NCBI GenBank assembly: GCA_025345505.1
Contig: JANVCC010000071.1
Location: 4,430,347-4,494,346, forward strand
From: Todiramphus chloris collaris
Lineage: Eukaryota; Chordata; Aves; Coraciiformes; Alcedinidae
Reading direction: 5' to 3'
Length of the DNA stretch: 64,000 nt
Under the pieces are notes generated by a model that was given only the letters and a program-made list of their open reading frames with translations, made no database searches and had not been told where the DNA came from. The position numbers were made by a program, and so were the translations under genes. This document shows positions 1-12,210 of this stretch, piece by piece; position 1 is the stretch's first letter, and every line of letters begins with the position of its first letter.

Positions 1-240
1 TAGAGTGATGCTGAAGGAAAAGCACAAAGGCAGAATTCCCAGAATTATATCTTTATGTTTCCAAAGAAGAGAACAGAGGAATTTTTCTGTTTCGAGGTGG
101 TACTAAAGGAAAAGCACAAGGCAAAATTCCCAAAATAATAATAACTTTATGTTTTCCAAGAAAAGAACAGAGGAATATTTCTCTTTAGAGGTGGTGCTAA
201 AGGAAAAGCACAAAGGCAGAATTCCCCAAATAAGATCTGA
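1..240. repeat. Tandem repeat, ~92-94 bp unit, at the left window edge
   Basis: The string CTRAAGGAAAAGCACAA recurs at about 11, 103 and 197, followed each time by AAATTCCC/GAATTCCC and, for two copies, by CTTTATGTTT and AGAACAGAGGAAT. Two full units and a partial third are visible; the array may extend left of the window. Confidence 0.8.
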
Positions 241-461
241 TTTTTCTTGTCAAGCTTGCTGTGGTGAATTGAAGCAAGGAGAAAGTGACCCTTAGTCTGT
301 ATTTTAAAAATAAATCCTGAGCTCAGGCGACATGAATCTGCCGGGGGGGCAGAGGTGCTGGCTCTGTGCGGGGGCTGCGCGGCTGCGGCCGTCGCTCAGC
401 CCTGGCCGCTTCCCCCTCCGCAGGGAAGGGCAGGGGGCTGGGTGGGCTGGGTCCCCGGGCC

Positions 462-515
462 AGGGCCAGTGCCATGAGCTTCACTAAGGCCAAGGCCAGA
501 GCCATGAGCTTCACA
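462..515. repeat. Short 30-bp direct duplication
   Basis: GCCATGAGCTTCAC occurs at 471 and 501 with similar flanks, a simple 30-bp tandem duplication abutting the CR1 3' end that begins near 511. Confidence 0.6.
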
Positions 516-903
516 GAATCACTCAGGTTGGAAAAGCCCCCTTCGGGATCATCGTGTCCAACCATTAGCCCTGCTCTACAAGTTCACCCCTAGACCATGT
601 CCCCCAGCACCACATCCAAGCGATGCTGAAACACATCCAGGGATGGGGACTCGCCCACCTCCCTGGGCAGCCCATTCCAATCTCTCACCCCCCTCCCTGG
701 GCAGCCCATTCCAATCTCTCCCCCACCTCCCTGGGCAGCCCATTCCAATCTCTCACCCCCCTCCCTGGGCAGCCCATTCCAATCTCTCACCCACCTCCCT
801 GGGCAGCCCATTCCCATCTCTCACTACCCTTTCCATGAAGAATTTTTTCCTAATGTCCAGTCTAACCCTGCCTTGTCTCAGCTTGAGGCCATCCCCTCTG
901 GTG
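511..903 (-). mobile_element. CR1 LINE 3' fragment with internal minisatellite
   Basis: The plus strand starts with the reversed CR1 3' end (CACAGAATCACTCAGGTTGG) and continues through the typical reverse-oriented 3' region up to about 903. An internal 34-bp tandem expansion lies at about 655-830. Confidence 0.85.
655..830. repeat. 34-bp minisatellite inside CR1 (five copies)
   Basis: The motif TCCCTGGGCAGCCCATTCC starts at 660, 694, 728, 762 and 796, an exact 34-bp period. The unit is a normal single-copy segment of the CR1 3' region that has been multiplied here. Confidence 0.9.
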
Positions 904-904
904 A

Positions 905-1656
905 GCCAGAGCCTTGGGCCACACCAACCCCCAGCAGCTCCAGGCTGGGGGAGCAGTGGCTGGAGAGCTGCAGGCAGAGAAGGCCCTGGGGGTGTTGACT
1001 GACAGCCGCCTGAACGTGAGCCAGCAGTGTGCCCGGGGGACCAAGAAGGCCAAGGGCACCCTGGCCTGGGTCAGGGATAGCGTGGCCAGCAGGAGCATGG
1101 GGGGATGGTTCCTCTGCATTCAGCTTTGGGGAGGCTGCACCTCGAATACCGTGTCCAGTTTTGGGCCCCTCTCCCCAGGAAGGACGTTGAGGTGCTGGAG
1201 AGGGTCCAGAGCTGGGCTACAAAGCTGGTAAAGGGTTTGGAGCATGTGCCTGATGAGGAGAGGCTGAGGGATCTGGGGCTGTTCAGCCTTGAGAGAAGAA
1301 GGCTGAGGGGAGACCTTATTGCCCTCTACAGAGACCTGAAGGGAAGGTGTAGCGGGGCAGGAGTTGGGCTGTTCTCCTGGGGACAAGGGACAGAACCAGA
1401 GGAAATGGCCTGAAGTTGACCCAGGGGAGGTTCAGGCTGGAGATCAGGAAGCATTTCTGTCCAGAAAGGGTTGTCAGGCACTGGAAGGGGCTGCCCAGGG
1501 AGCTGCTGGAGTCCCCAGCCCTGGAGGGGTTCAAGAGGCGGTTGGATGTTGTGCTGAGGGACAGGGTTGAGTGGTTTGGATGGGGCTGGGAGTCAGGTTG
1601 GACCTGATGATCTTGAAGGTCTCTTCCAGACGGAGCTGTTCTATGATTCCAAGATC
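905..1656 (+). mobile_element. CR1 LINE, 3' ~750 bp
   Basis: Plus-strand CR1 sequence runs from the end of the ORF2 region (CCAGCAGTGTGCCCGGGGGA) to the 3' end near CTATGATTCC. It abuts the minus-strand CR1 at 511-903, so two elements meet 5' end to 5' end. Confidence 0.88.
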
Positions 1657-2121
1657 AATCAATGCATATACTGTGGAGAGATTGTCCCAGTGTGGAATAA
1701 CTGGGATGTTTGAGTTACTCATCAGGCAACTCCTTGATATCAGAGTAAGAGGTGGAATCTGCAGCTCAGGGAGCGATGGTGTTTGCGAGAAGGACCACGC
1801 AGGCCATGCAGAGGGAAATGAACACCCTGACTCTTTCAGCAGGATTGTTCACTGGGGTGGTCCCCTTGTGCGTCGACTTCGGAAACCATCCCATAATGCC
1901 AGACCTGCTGGATGCCTAACACGCTGTGCTTGCAGCCTTCGATGTATAGTCCATTGAACGTGTATTCAAATCCTTCACTGTCCCGTAACAATTTATTTAA
2001 GAGGCAAAGTGCAGTTGGAGGCAGGTTCTCTTGGTGTTAGCTGCTGCTCCAGTGAAACGCAGGGGACAGTGTCTGTTGAAAGAGCTTGAGCTTTACATTC
2101 TGCTTTATAAGCTCTCCATAG

Positions 2122-2445
2122 TCACAGAATCACAGAATGGCAGGGGCTGGAAGGGACCTCTGGAGATGATGGAGTCCAACCCCCCTGCCAGAGCAGGGGC
2201 ACCCAGGGCAGCCCACACAGGAACAGAGCCAGGGGGGGCTGGAAAGGCTCCAGAGAAGGAGACTCCACAGCCTCTCTGGGCAGCCTGGGCCAGGCTCTGC
2301 CACTCTCCCAGGGAAGAAGTTTCTCCTCACATTGAGGTGGAACTCCCTGTGTTTTATCTTATACCCATTATTCCTTGTCCTGTTGCTGGGCACCACAGAG
2401 AAGAGACTGGCCAGAACAGATCCAGGCAAGTCTCTAGAGCAGGAT
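2122..2445 (-). mobile_element. CR1 LINE 3' fragment
   Basis: Begins TCACAGAATCACAGAATGGC on the plus strand, i.e. a reversed CR1 3' end. Very similar to the copies at 26755 and 38628, which marks one young-looking subfamily. Confidence 0.85.
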
Positions 2446-3711
2446 ACTACAGGACGTAAAAGTTCCCTGAGCTAATCAAGAATAATTCATATTCAATTTT
2501 TATTTCTTTTTCTTTTGGAAACAGCCATCGTGTGCTAGGTTGCCGTGCTCATTAAGCAGTAATAACTGTGAAAAGTGAGTCACAGTTCTTTTAGTCTCGG
2601 AGGAAAGGAAATCTTTCTCTCTGTTGCTGATTCTTTCTCAACGTTTCTAATGCCTTTTGCTTTTGCAGTGATGCTGGGAATGTAGATGTTACTCTCAGAT
2701 AAGGTTCTATGTTTTGAAATGAAAACCACGGAAAACATGTACGAGTTTTAGAGGTATGAGAGCTTACAAAAATTCTTAGCTTTCCACTGATTCCGTTTCT
2801 TCTTTATTTTTTTTTTCCTCTAAGCTTTGGAACAACACGGGGGTTTTGTGGGAAAAAAAGTGCCTGGGAAGCTGATGGAACTGTTGATAGTGAAACTCAA
2901 AGCCAGCTCATACAAAGTAATTAAAGCCTGTGTGCTTCCTGCACGAGAACAGAGAAGGAGAGTTGTGTAAAAAGTCATTCTGTGCTCGGTGGAGGTGCAC
3001 GGGGTGTAAGCTGCCTCCCTCAGCCCCCTGCAAACAGACCCATCCCGACTGAGCAGTGTAGCGCTTCTTTCTGCTCTGGGCTGGCTCTCCAGATGATCCA
3101 GTTCCACTCCACTTGATCCTGCCCGTTTGTCTCCCGTATCCATCGCCAGGACTCTCGTTTTGACCTCAGACACTCAGTGCTTCGTGTAGCTGTTGATTAC
3201 AGCGGTCGAGAGGGTGGATTGGAAAAGGCATCTTTGTGGGAAGGGCCCGTTTTGGGGGAGAGAGGATAACTGGGTGCTTGGTTGGCTGCGAGGAGCAGTG
3301 GTGAAGCTTTGGGCTGCAGGGAAGCAGGAACTCGAGGTGAAACTAGGGGTGAAGAGCTTTCAAGGGCTGCTGCAAACCACAGAGCTCAGCGGTGTGTCTG
3401 AGGTGCAGGGCAGAAGAGGAAGAGCTCTCCTGGAAGGGGACAGAAAAGCTTGCCAAGGGCAGATTAGGAGAGGGCCATCAGACCAGGACTGTACCATGAT
3501 TTAGGGAAATTTATACTTTGAAAGGGCTGAAGAACCAGGTACTGCATTGGAGAAGCGTTGCACTGTCCCCTGAGCTTACAGGAAAGAGGCTTTACTGGGA
3601 GCACTGCAGTATTTTAATGGGACTTGAGTTTGGCTTGGAAACTCAAACCCACCACCTGCTTTTTATTTTTCCCAGTTTTTAAGTTAAACTTTTTGAGGCC
3701 TGATACATGAT

Positions 3712-4172
3712 CATCCAGAGAAGGGCCACCAGGATGCTCAGAGGGCTGGAGCACCTCTGCTGGGAGGCCAGGCTGAGAGAGCTGGGGTTGGTCAGGCTGG
3801 AGAAGAGAAGGCTCCAGGGAGACCTTCTTGTGGCCTTCCAGTATCTGAAGGGGCTACAAGAAAGCTGGGGAGGGACTTGTTAGGCTGTGGGGCAGGGACA
3901 GGACTGGAGGGAATGGATCCAAACTGGAGAGAGGTGGATTCAGGTTGGACAGGAGGAAGAATTTCTTCCCCAGGAGGGTGGGGAGACACTGGCCCAGGTT
4001 GCCCAGAGAGGTGGTGGAAGCCCCATGCTGGGAAGTTTGGAAGCCCAGGCTGGCTGGGGCTGTGAGCAACCTGCTCTAGTGGGAGGTGTCCCTGCCCATG
4101 GCAGGGGGGTTGGAACCAGAGGAGCTTTAAGGTCCCTCCCAACCCTGACAGTTCTATGGCTCTGTGATTGTT
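3712..4172 (+). mobile_element. CR1 LINE 3' fragment
   Basis: Plus-strand CR1 starting near CATCCAGAGAAGGGCCACCA and ending with CCCAACCCTGACAGTTCTATGG. Nearly identical to the reverse-oriented copies at 11372 and 61362. Confidence 0.87.
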
Positions 4173-4346
4173 GGGTAACAGGGATAGTGATAATCTGTTG
4201 GAAAATGTCAGTTGGCATTAAATGTCTGGGGTATGTATCATATCAAAGGGTCTGGGCAAATATTTTCTGTTTCTCCAGCATCTGAACCTCCATGCAGAAG
4301 AGCTGGGTTGTGAGGCCAGAACTTGCTTTTTTGGACGAGTTTTGAG

Positions 4347-4394
4347 GATATCACAAAATTATTGCTGCTGGATATCAGAAAATTATTGCTGCTC
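4347..4394. repeat. 24-bp direct duplication
   Basis: GATATCACAAAATTATTGCTG is followed 24 bases later by a copy with one change; no other repeat context was seen. Confidence 0.6.
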
Positions 4395-5474
4395 ATGCTT
4401 ACAGTCTTGAGCCATATTCAGTGTGTGTTCCCACAGTCTGCAATTCCTTTTTTCCCCATTCTCCTTCGAAAATCCGTGGAAGTGCTTCTGTTGGTGTACA
4501 AACTGCTTGTTGGTGCTGTCTTTGGGAATGAGGAACATTTGGAGGGCTTTCTGGCACTTTTTACTGCCTCCTAACTCGGGTTGAGGGAGAAGGTCTCCCT
4601 GAGAGTCCCTGATTCACGGTTTGTTTGGATTTCTTCGGGTGATCTTCCAACCCGAATTCTTAGCTTGCTGTGGCCTGAGGCCAAAAACTTGATTTTCTTC
4701 CTCAGTTCTATCAAGTGATGTCAGCCAGTGACTGCTGTTTCTGCAATGAGGCTGGAGGAAATAGCAGGCATTAGAAGAAAGAATGAAGGAAAAAAAAAAT
4801 CCCAAGAAATTGCCAAGTAGCTCATTTGGATTTTATTGGTGCCTCCCCCTTGCATTTCACATCTGTGCTCCCTCAAGTACATCTGGGAATGTGTGTCCTT
4901 ACCTATTTCCTGGAGATGTTCCAGCTGGTCCTTCGGGTGCCCCCGTTCCCTTACGTGGACACTGGTCGTGTCTGATGTAGTCTGTAGTTTTCTACACAGT
5001 GATGGCAGAACATGGTTTTCTTGTGCCTTACCAAATCGATCAGCTTGTGGCCTTCTCTATTTTTTTGTTGAGAGATTTTTTTTTTTTGGTTGCAGAGTTA
5101 GTGTTCAGTAGCAGAATTCTAATTGTTCCCAAGTGTCAGGACAAGGAGGTTTATCTTACCTCTCCCTGCCCTGGAAGTAATAAAGAAATGTTACTTCATT
5201 TAATAATACAGCCATGGGGCAAGCACCAGACAGACAGAACCTGCAAAGGTCTTCAGCTTTTGTCCCTGCTGCTTTACCAGTTACACAGGTAACGTGACCC
5301 AGCGTTTTGGTTTTGAGACTAATTTGACAAGAAGTGCTGCAGTTCTACCCAGGTTTCTTCAGCTCTTAGTAGGGGAGGCACTTTCCAGGTTCCTGGAGGA
5401 GGAATGTGGTAGAAGCACCCGTGGCATTTCAAGATGTGCGTGTAAGATCCTGGGGTTTTTCTTGGGTTTTGGCT

Positions 5475-5930
5475 TGGGATCTGCTTGGCAGGATCTCATT
5501 GGAGTCTGTCCTGGCAGGAAAAGGGGCTCTGTTTGAGCCCTGATTGATCTTACTGGTTGATCTTCCAGGACAACCTCCTTCAAGCACAAGTGTAGTCCAT
5601 CCCAACATGCAGGAAAGCAAACAAAACTGTTAGGAGGCCAGCAGGGATGAGATGGAACCATTGATTGAGCTCAACCACAGAATGGAAGTAGGAAGGTGGA
5701 AGTGGGACGGATGACCAGGAGGAATATCAAAGTGTCCCTGAGCGTACAAGATTGGAGGTGGGAAAGCCAAAGCTCAGCTGGAGTGAGGGATGTGAAGGGC
5801 AACCAGAAGGGCTTCTATAAGTACACTGTCAGCAAGAAGGAGAAGAAAAATTTGAGCCCCATTGCTCTTGAGTGACCAAACCATTGCAAAGCCAGAGGTA
5901 CTCGGTGCCATTTCTGGCCTTCTTTTTAAC
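5475..5930 (+). mobile_element. Internal CR1 ORF2 fragment (old)
   Basis: The stretch around 5560-5620 (GGACAACCTCCTTCAAGCAC, then GTCCATCCCAACATGCAGGA) and a decayed reading around 5790-5860 resembling KGNQKGFYKYTVSKK match the linker between endonuclease and reverse transcriptase of CR1-like ORF2. No 3' end is attached, so this is an internal fragment of an older insertion. Confidence 0.65.
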
Positions 5931-8756
5931 TGGTTAAACCAGTACTTGTTTTTTATTGAGCAAATCAAGGTGCTGCACTCATCCCCCTCGGCGAGGGATG
6001 ATGGAGTGAGAAGAGCTGTCTGATTTGCATTCTGACGTGGATGAATGAGTGGCTTCAGCCTGGAGCTCGTGCTCTTGGTCATAGCTGGCAGTCTGCAGCC
6101 AGAGCAGCCAAGGAGCTGGCACACGCGGCACAAGGTATGGAAGTTAGTAATTAATTTCTTCTGGGTAAGGAAGGCGTTCGCTGGAGATCTAGGTAGGCAA
6201 GTTTGGCTGCTTGCTGGACTTCTATTTGCAGCTCCTGATGTTTGTTTGGGCATTTTAATGCTGCTTCTAGGACTGGCTTCGAGCAAAAGAGGGTATATGT
6301 ATATGTGTATGAAAATTGCTGCCTTTGAACAGAGCAACACAGGACCAGCCTGCATCAAAGTATGGGGTAGGGTTAATGTTGGTGGAAAACTGGAAAGCCT
6401 AGGAACCAGGGCAGAGCAACCCGGCTCTCTCAGGGGGATGAAAAGAGATGTTTTCTTAGCGGGTTGAGGAGGCAAATCTCGCCTTTCTGCTTTTAAAGTT
6501 AGGAGGGAAGAATCAAGCTTCTGTTGCAGTAGTCGTGGCAGCGAGCAAGTAGTGAATGGTTCCTCGAGAAAGCTGAAGAACTGCAAAATTAATTAATTCT
6601 TGAGTGAGCAGCAGATAAGAAATAATTTGATAGGAAATGTCAGCTGGTAGATGGAAGTGAGGAGAACATCTGAAAGCCAGGGAGCTGAGGATAGCTGGGC
6701 ATTGGTGGAGAAACAAGGCTGCACAAATAATTCCTAATTTTCAGCCATCTCCCGAAGGAGAGGAAGCGAAGAACAAAGTCTGGATGAGGAGAGAGAGCCT
6801 AGAGAACATAGTGTTGATAATTACAAAGGGGAGGAGGTTGTGGGTTTTTTTCTCTCACTACTAGAGTTGAAAAGTCTTATTTCATGCAAAAAGAAAGGGG
6901 AGATTCTGCGAGAGGTTGTGCTTGTGGAGAAGAGATAAGGGCATTCAGCATCACAAGAGAAAGGGATGAGAAAGCTGAGCAACAGAGGAGAAATAAAGTA
7001 GAATTAGCTGCGGGTAAAAAGAGATTCATAGCCGAGGTTCAGACCAGAATCCATCCATGTGACTGGAGATTCTGCAGCAGTTCTGGCCAGAGCAAGCAGG
7101 CTTACAATCATCTTCAAAAGAAGCTCAAGGAAACGGAGGTGTGGAAGGTGATGCTTTTTGTAGGGAAGTTACTTGGACAAAGAGAGTGAGGAGAAGGCGT
7201 GCCAAGAGAGTGAGGGTTGATTCATGAGTGGTTCATGGTCTGGAACTATAAGAAAAGATTTTTACCTTTATTTTTTTTCCCCATGTGAGGCCATTCTTAG
7301 AGAAGCATTTTCCTTAACCGATACAGTTCAGCTGAGTCCCTTGGACACCATCCATCTGTGCTTAAATTCACTTGGGGAGAAGAAAAACCTTAAAATGGTG
7401 AAGAACCAACAGGGATAGGAACCCAGAGAGATCTCAAGCAAAGGAAATGTCCTTACAGTTAAGGCGAGTCAGAAAGCAGGTATGAGCCCAGGAGAACTAA
7501 CAGGGATGGGGACATGGAAATGACCATATCAAAGCTGAAGTGAACTTTGAAGAGGTTGATTCCCTTCAGGAGGTAGACTGGGATTAGCTAAACTCTGTCT
7601 TGGCATCCTGACAATAATGGTACATGCAATTAAGAATTTTGGAGCAAAGATTTTATGTATTTATTTTTTAATCTATAAATTTAACCAAATCTTCTGTGTC
7701 AATACTTGAGAATACATTAGAAAACGGGTATGAAAAATGTTACAAGAAATACACAAAGAAAAAAATTATCCCAGCAACTCTAATCCCAGTATTGTGATCG
7801 TTAGTGGGGAATTTTTAAAAGCAAACCAAAAATAAGTGACACCCCCCCCAAATCAGAGATTAAATATAATATGGATATTCATAAAATAGTCTATGTCACG
7901 TTAGTCTGAGTTTTGTTCAATTTATTTATTTCTGAATAAGCAAAGTGAAGTCAGCTTCGTGTCTGAACTTGTGGTTTCTCCTGCGTATCTGTAGCAGGTC
8001 GTTTTAGTTGAAGACATCAGGATTATGTGAAGTGTGAAACAGGTAAGAAACTGCCTGGAAGAGCCATGGAGAGAATTCACCCACTGAGTTCTTGACTAAT
8101 TGATTTCTTAACAAAATGAGTTAGAGGTTCAGAGGTATAATACTCACTGTTAACCCACATTTGGGAAGCTAGAACACAACGGCTTTTCCACTCTGAAAAG
8201 AGAACCCTTTTTAAAGAGAACCTTTATAAATATGCAGAGGACTCTTCTTTCCTGACCCCAGCTGCTTCTCAGAAAAACAGACAAGCCTCTTTTGGTCACC
8301 AGCACATCAAGATTGAAGAGGCTTGTTTTGTTTATTTCAGCGATAACCCCAATGATAACAGTGGAGCATCTCGAACCGAGAAGCACTGGAAGTGCCTCCT
8401 TAGGGTGGTTTGTTCCCACATGAACTCAGGATTTCCCCCCTGGCAGTGCTGGGTGCCTGGTGGTTGTTTCAGGCCTGGGAAAACTGGCTACACCAGGAAG
8501 TCTTCTGCAGGAACAGCTGTGCCGGTTCTGGCAGCAATGTCGTTAGCATGATGCTGCAATTAAGTTAATGAGACTTGGCAGCCCTAAACAGCTTGGCCCA
8601 GAGCCACTTTGGGGATGTTTGTGCCTGTGGCATTGTCCACCCACAAACTGGTAGAATCAACCTGCAGACAATGGACCATCTCTGGTATAATCAAGAACTG
8701 GAAGGCTTCTGTATGCAGAGTAAGGGAAGAGAGGTGACCTTGAATAGCACCGTGTG
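5931..8756. other. Non-coding stretch, nothing recognised
   Basis: AT-moderate sequence with purine-rich patches at about 6730-7200. I see no exon, CR1 end or tandem array here. Open frames in this stretch have no recognisable domain. Confidence 0.5.
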
Positions 8757-8898
8757 CAGAGTTCTGTATTTCATAGACTGCTTCGGGTGGGAAGGGACCT
8801 TAAAGATCATCCAGTTCCAACCCTCCTGTAGAGTTCTGTATTTCATAGACTGCTTTGGGTGGGAAGGGACCTTAAAGATCATCCAGTTCCAACCCCCC
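8757..8898. repeat. 72-bp tandem duplication of the CR1 3' end
   Basis: GTTCTGTATTTCATAGACTG occurs at 8761 and 8833; the two 72-bp units differ at very few positions, e.g. CTTCGGGT against CTTTGGGT. The duplication includes CR1 3' sequence and the bases just outside it. Confidence 0.85.
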
Positions 8899-10408
8899 TG
8901 CCCTGAGCAGGGACACCTCCCACTAGAGCAGGCTGCTCAAAGCTCCATCCCTTCTGGTCTTGAACACATCCAGTGATGGAGCATCCACAGCTTCCCTGGG
9001 CAACCTGGGCCAGGGTCTCACCACCCTCACAGTGAAGAATTCCTTCTGAATATCTAGCATAAGTCTACTCTCTTTCAGTATGAAACTGTTACACCTAGTC
9101 CTATCACTGCACTCCCTGATGAAGAGTCCTCCCCATCTTTCCTGGAGCAGCCTCCAGTACTTAAAAGGGGTCTATAAGATTTCCCAGGAGCCTTCTCCTC
9201 TGCAGGCTGAACCCCCCCAGCTCTCCCAGCCTGGCTCCCAGCAGAGGGGTTCCAGCCCTCCCAGCATCGCTGGGGCTCCTCTGGCCCCGCTCCACCAGGT
9301 CCCTGTCTCTGCTGTGCTGAGCACTCCCGAGCTGCCCCAGCACTGCAGGGGGGTCTCTCTCTCTGCCCAGAGCCCTGGGAGCAGAGGGGCAGGGTCCCCC
9401 CCTCCCCTGCTGCCCACGGAGCTGGGGTGCAGCCCAGGGTGCCAGTGGCTCTGGGTGCCAGCTCCCGGGGCCGGCTCAGCTCCAGCTCCTCCCCCCCAGC
9501 ACCCCCAGGTCCTTCTCCACGGGGCTGCTCTCGGTCCATTCTCTGCCCAGCCCGTATCTGTACTGGGATTGCCCTGGCCCAGGGGCAGGACCCTGCACTT
9601 GTCCCTTTTGAACGTCATGGGGTTCACACGGGCTGACCTCTCCAGCTCGTCACGGTCCCTCTGGGCAGATCCCATCCCTTCAGCCTTCAGCTGCACCACA
9701 CAGCTTGGTGGCATCTGCAGACTTGCTGGGGGTGCCTCAATCCCATTGTCCATGTTGCCTACAAACATCACCAATCACAATACTGACCCCTGAGGAATGC
9801 CACTCATCACTGGTCTCAACTCAGACATCGAGCAGTAGACTGGAACTCTTGGAGCATGACCATCCAGCCAATTCCTTATCCACGGAGTGGTCTATCCAAT
9901 CCATGTCTCTCCAATTTAGAGACCAGGACATTGCACGGGACAGCATCAAATGCTTTGCACAAGGCCAGGTAGATGACATCAAGTTGCTCTTCTGTTTTCT
10001 GCCAATGCTCTAACCCCATCATAGAAGGCCACCAAATTTGTCAGGCACAATTAGTGAAGCCATGTTGGCTGTCACGAGTCACCTACTTATTTTCCATGTG
10101 CCTTATCGTGGTTTCCAGGGGGATCTGCTCCATGATCTTCCCAGTCACAGAGGTGAGACTGACCAGCCAGTAGTTCCCTGCACCTCCCTTTTCTCCCTTC
10201 CTACAAACAGGGATTATGTTTTCCAGTCAGTGGAAACTTCATCTGTCTGCCACGACTTCTCAAACATAATGGACAGTGGCTTAGTCACTTCATCCACCAG
10301 TTCCCTCAGGACCTGTGGATGCACTTCATCAGGTCCCATGGACTTGGTGCACTTTCAGGTGCCTTAGGTGGTCTCAAGCCTTATCTTCTCCTACAGCGAG
10401 TGGTTATG
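8757..10408 (-). mobile_element. Long CR1 LINE, ~1.65 kb of 3' ORF2 and 3' UTR
   Basis: The longest CR1 in the window. On the plus strand it begins with a reversed 3' end at about 8770 and runs through the reverse complement of the ORF2 C-terminal region (e.g. CCAGCCAATTCCTTATCCAC near 9865 and CATCAGGTCCCATGGACTTG near 10328). The frame is broken by stops, so it is a dead copy, truncated at its 5' end. Its first 72 bases are tandemly duplicated. Confidence 0.9.
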
Positions 10409-11045
10409 AAGCCTTGTCAGTCTTTTCTCTCTCTGTTTCTCCTCCACTCTTACGTCCTTTGTTCCCATATGTAAATATACATAAGTATTCATGCGTGTAT
10501 ATATGATAATATTTATCTTGGGAGTAGATTCTGCAAGTGAAGCAGCAAAATGATCCTTTGAAGATATAAGCAACACTTTTGTTTTCTGGGTAAACATGCT
10601 TAGCCATTATACCTGTGAGACCAGGCGTGACATTTCCAGCTGGGTGCCATGGAGCTTCTGAAACGCTTCTGCTTTGAAAGTGAAACGGGGTATAAGTATG
10701 TCCCTAAGGGGTTTAAGAATGGTTGTGTTCCTGAGCTAGGGCGCAGGGAGCCCTGCTGAGCTGCTTTCCACTGCAGGGTGTAGATCCTGCGGGACATTCC
10801 TGCTGCTTCCCCCGGAGCGGCTCAGCGCAGCCCGACGGAGACCTTCGTAACTCTACAACCACTAAGGTTGAAAAGGAAAACCAAAAATATCAGGAGGAAA
10901 GGCAAGATTTAATGAAGTAAACACAGCGGACAGGGCTGCTGAGATTGTTTAGCTGGGCCACCTTGAAGGACCTTTGTTGGACTGCAGCTGGAGTGCCTCA
11001 TCTTCTCACCAGATAGGCTCAGTAAGTGCCGAAGCCTTGTCCTCC

Positions 11046-11163
11046 CCTGGCGTGGCTGTGACACTTCTCATGGCTGTGACACTTCTCATGGCTGTGACAN
11101 NNNNNNNNNTGGCTGTGACACTTCTCATGGCTGTGACACTTCTCATGGCTGTGACACTTCTCT
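11046..11163. repeat. 18-bp tandem array (ATGGCTGTGACACTTCTC)n
   Basis: Near-perfect head-to-tail 18-bp units lie on both sides of an assembly gap; three are visible to the left (the last cut by the gap) and three to the right. True copy number is unknown. Confidence 0.92.
11100..11109. other. Assembly gap (10 N)
   Basis: Ten N bases inside the 18-bp tandem array. Seven bases would restore the repeat phase, so the 10-N length is unlikely to be the real missing length. Confidence 0.98.
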
Positions 11164-11371
11164 ACTCTTGGTTTCATCCTTACGTGTATCTTCTATCACA
11201 AACTTAATGCTCTTCTTCCAGCGCTCACTGTTTTGCTCCCTGCTTGTGAAATCTTGATGCTGATCTGTTAAGTGTCAGCTCCGGGGGAGTGTTTTGCAGT
11301 GCTGGGTTTTTTTTGCTTTGTTCTTGCTGAGCTCTTCTTTTGTGAGAGTCCATCTCTCTGTTACACTTGTA

Positions 11372-11650
11372 CTCATAGAACCATAGAATTGTCAGGGCTG
11401 GAAGGGACCTTAAAGCTCATCTGGTTCCAACCCCCCTGCCATGGGCAGGGACACCTCCCACTAGAGCAGGTTGCTCACAGCCCCAGCCAGCCTGGGCTTC
11501 CAAACTTCCCAGGATGGGGCTTCCACCACCTCTCTGGGCAACCTGGGCCAGTGTCTCCCCACCCTCCTGGGGAAGAAATTCTTCCTCCTGTCCAACCTGA
11601 ATCCACCTCTCTCCAGTTTGGATCCATTCCCTCCAGTCCTGTCCCTGCCT
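11372..11650 (-). mobile_element. CR1 LINE 3' fragment
   Basis: Starts CATAGAACCATAGAATTGTC on the plus strand. Almost identical over its length to the copies at 61362-61760 and (reversed) 3712-4172. Confidence 0.87.
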
Positions 11651-11852
11651 GACAAAAGCCATAACCAATAACACAGGGTGCTCTGTGAAGCTTAAAGAGC
11701 TTTTGAGAAAGATTTGGGCCCACTTGTGCCTTTCAGTGGCTGCTCAAAGGGCGTTTTCAACACACTGTTGTCTTCAGCTTTCCAGCTGCCTCAGTTTGGA
11801 AACTTGGTCACCTGTAAACTGCAAAAACTGAAGATGTAAAGGTAGAGAGAAA

Positions 11853-11890
11853 GGAATCTTCCAGGAGAGAAAGGAATCTTCCTGAATATA
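11853..11890. repeat. 20-bp direct duplication
   Basis: AGAGAAAGGAATCTTCC occurs twice in tandem. A degenerate repeat of about 26 bp (ATGAnCATTCCT...) follows at about 11945-12010. Confidence 0.5.
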
Positions 11891-12014
11891 TATAGTTTGC
11901 AGATGAGAGTAGATTAGATATGAGCACTCCCTTAGCACTTTGAATCTATGACCATTCCTTACTTTATATACATGAACATTCCTTTTTTTCTCTACATGAG
12001 CATCCCTGATTTTA

Positions 12015-12210
12015 TATCCCCCCCCCCCGGAGAGCCCTGGGTTCGAGGTTCGGCTGCTGGCCTCTGCCCAGCGCCTGCTGCCTCTTTCTGCGTCGCCGCC
12101 AGCTACTCAGAGTTCTGGAGGAGAACCTTGGTTGTGTAATTGCCAAGCTGGCTGCTCCGGCAGCTTTCCCGGGTGCCTGCTGTCTGCACTGTGGGATAAT
12201 CCCGGGGGAC
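12015..12210. promoter_or_regulatory. GC-rich block, possible upstream promoter or 5' exon region
   Basis: After a C10 run the sequence becomes GC-rich with several CpGs (around 12030-12110 and 12150-12210), unlike its AT-rich left flank. It lies 3.7 kb upstream of the first coding exon of ceramide synthase gene A, whose 5' UTR exon must be upstream. This is a weak candidate only. Confidence 0.2.

Noticed and set aside
511-1656. Inverted CR1 pair as one twin-primed insertion
   Set aside because: The minus-strand part carries its own CR1 3' end and the plus-strand part carries another, so these are two separate insertions, not an inversion within one.
5774-6586. 270-codon open frame on the minus strand
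   Set aside because: Part of it is antisense to the internal CR1 ORF2 fragment, and the rest shows no domain, splice logic or codon pattern of a gene.
9080-9793. 237-codon plus-strand frame
   Set aside because: It is the antisense reading of the long minus-strand CR1 at 8757-10408.
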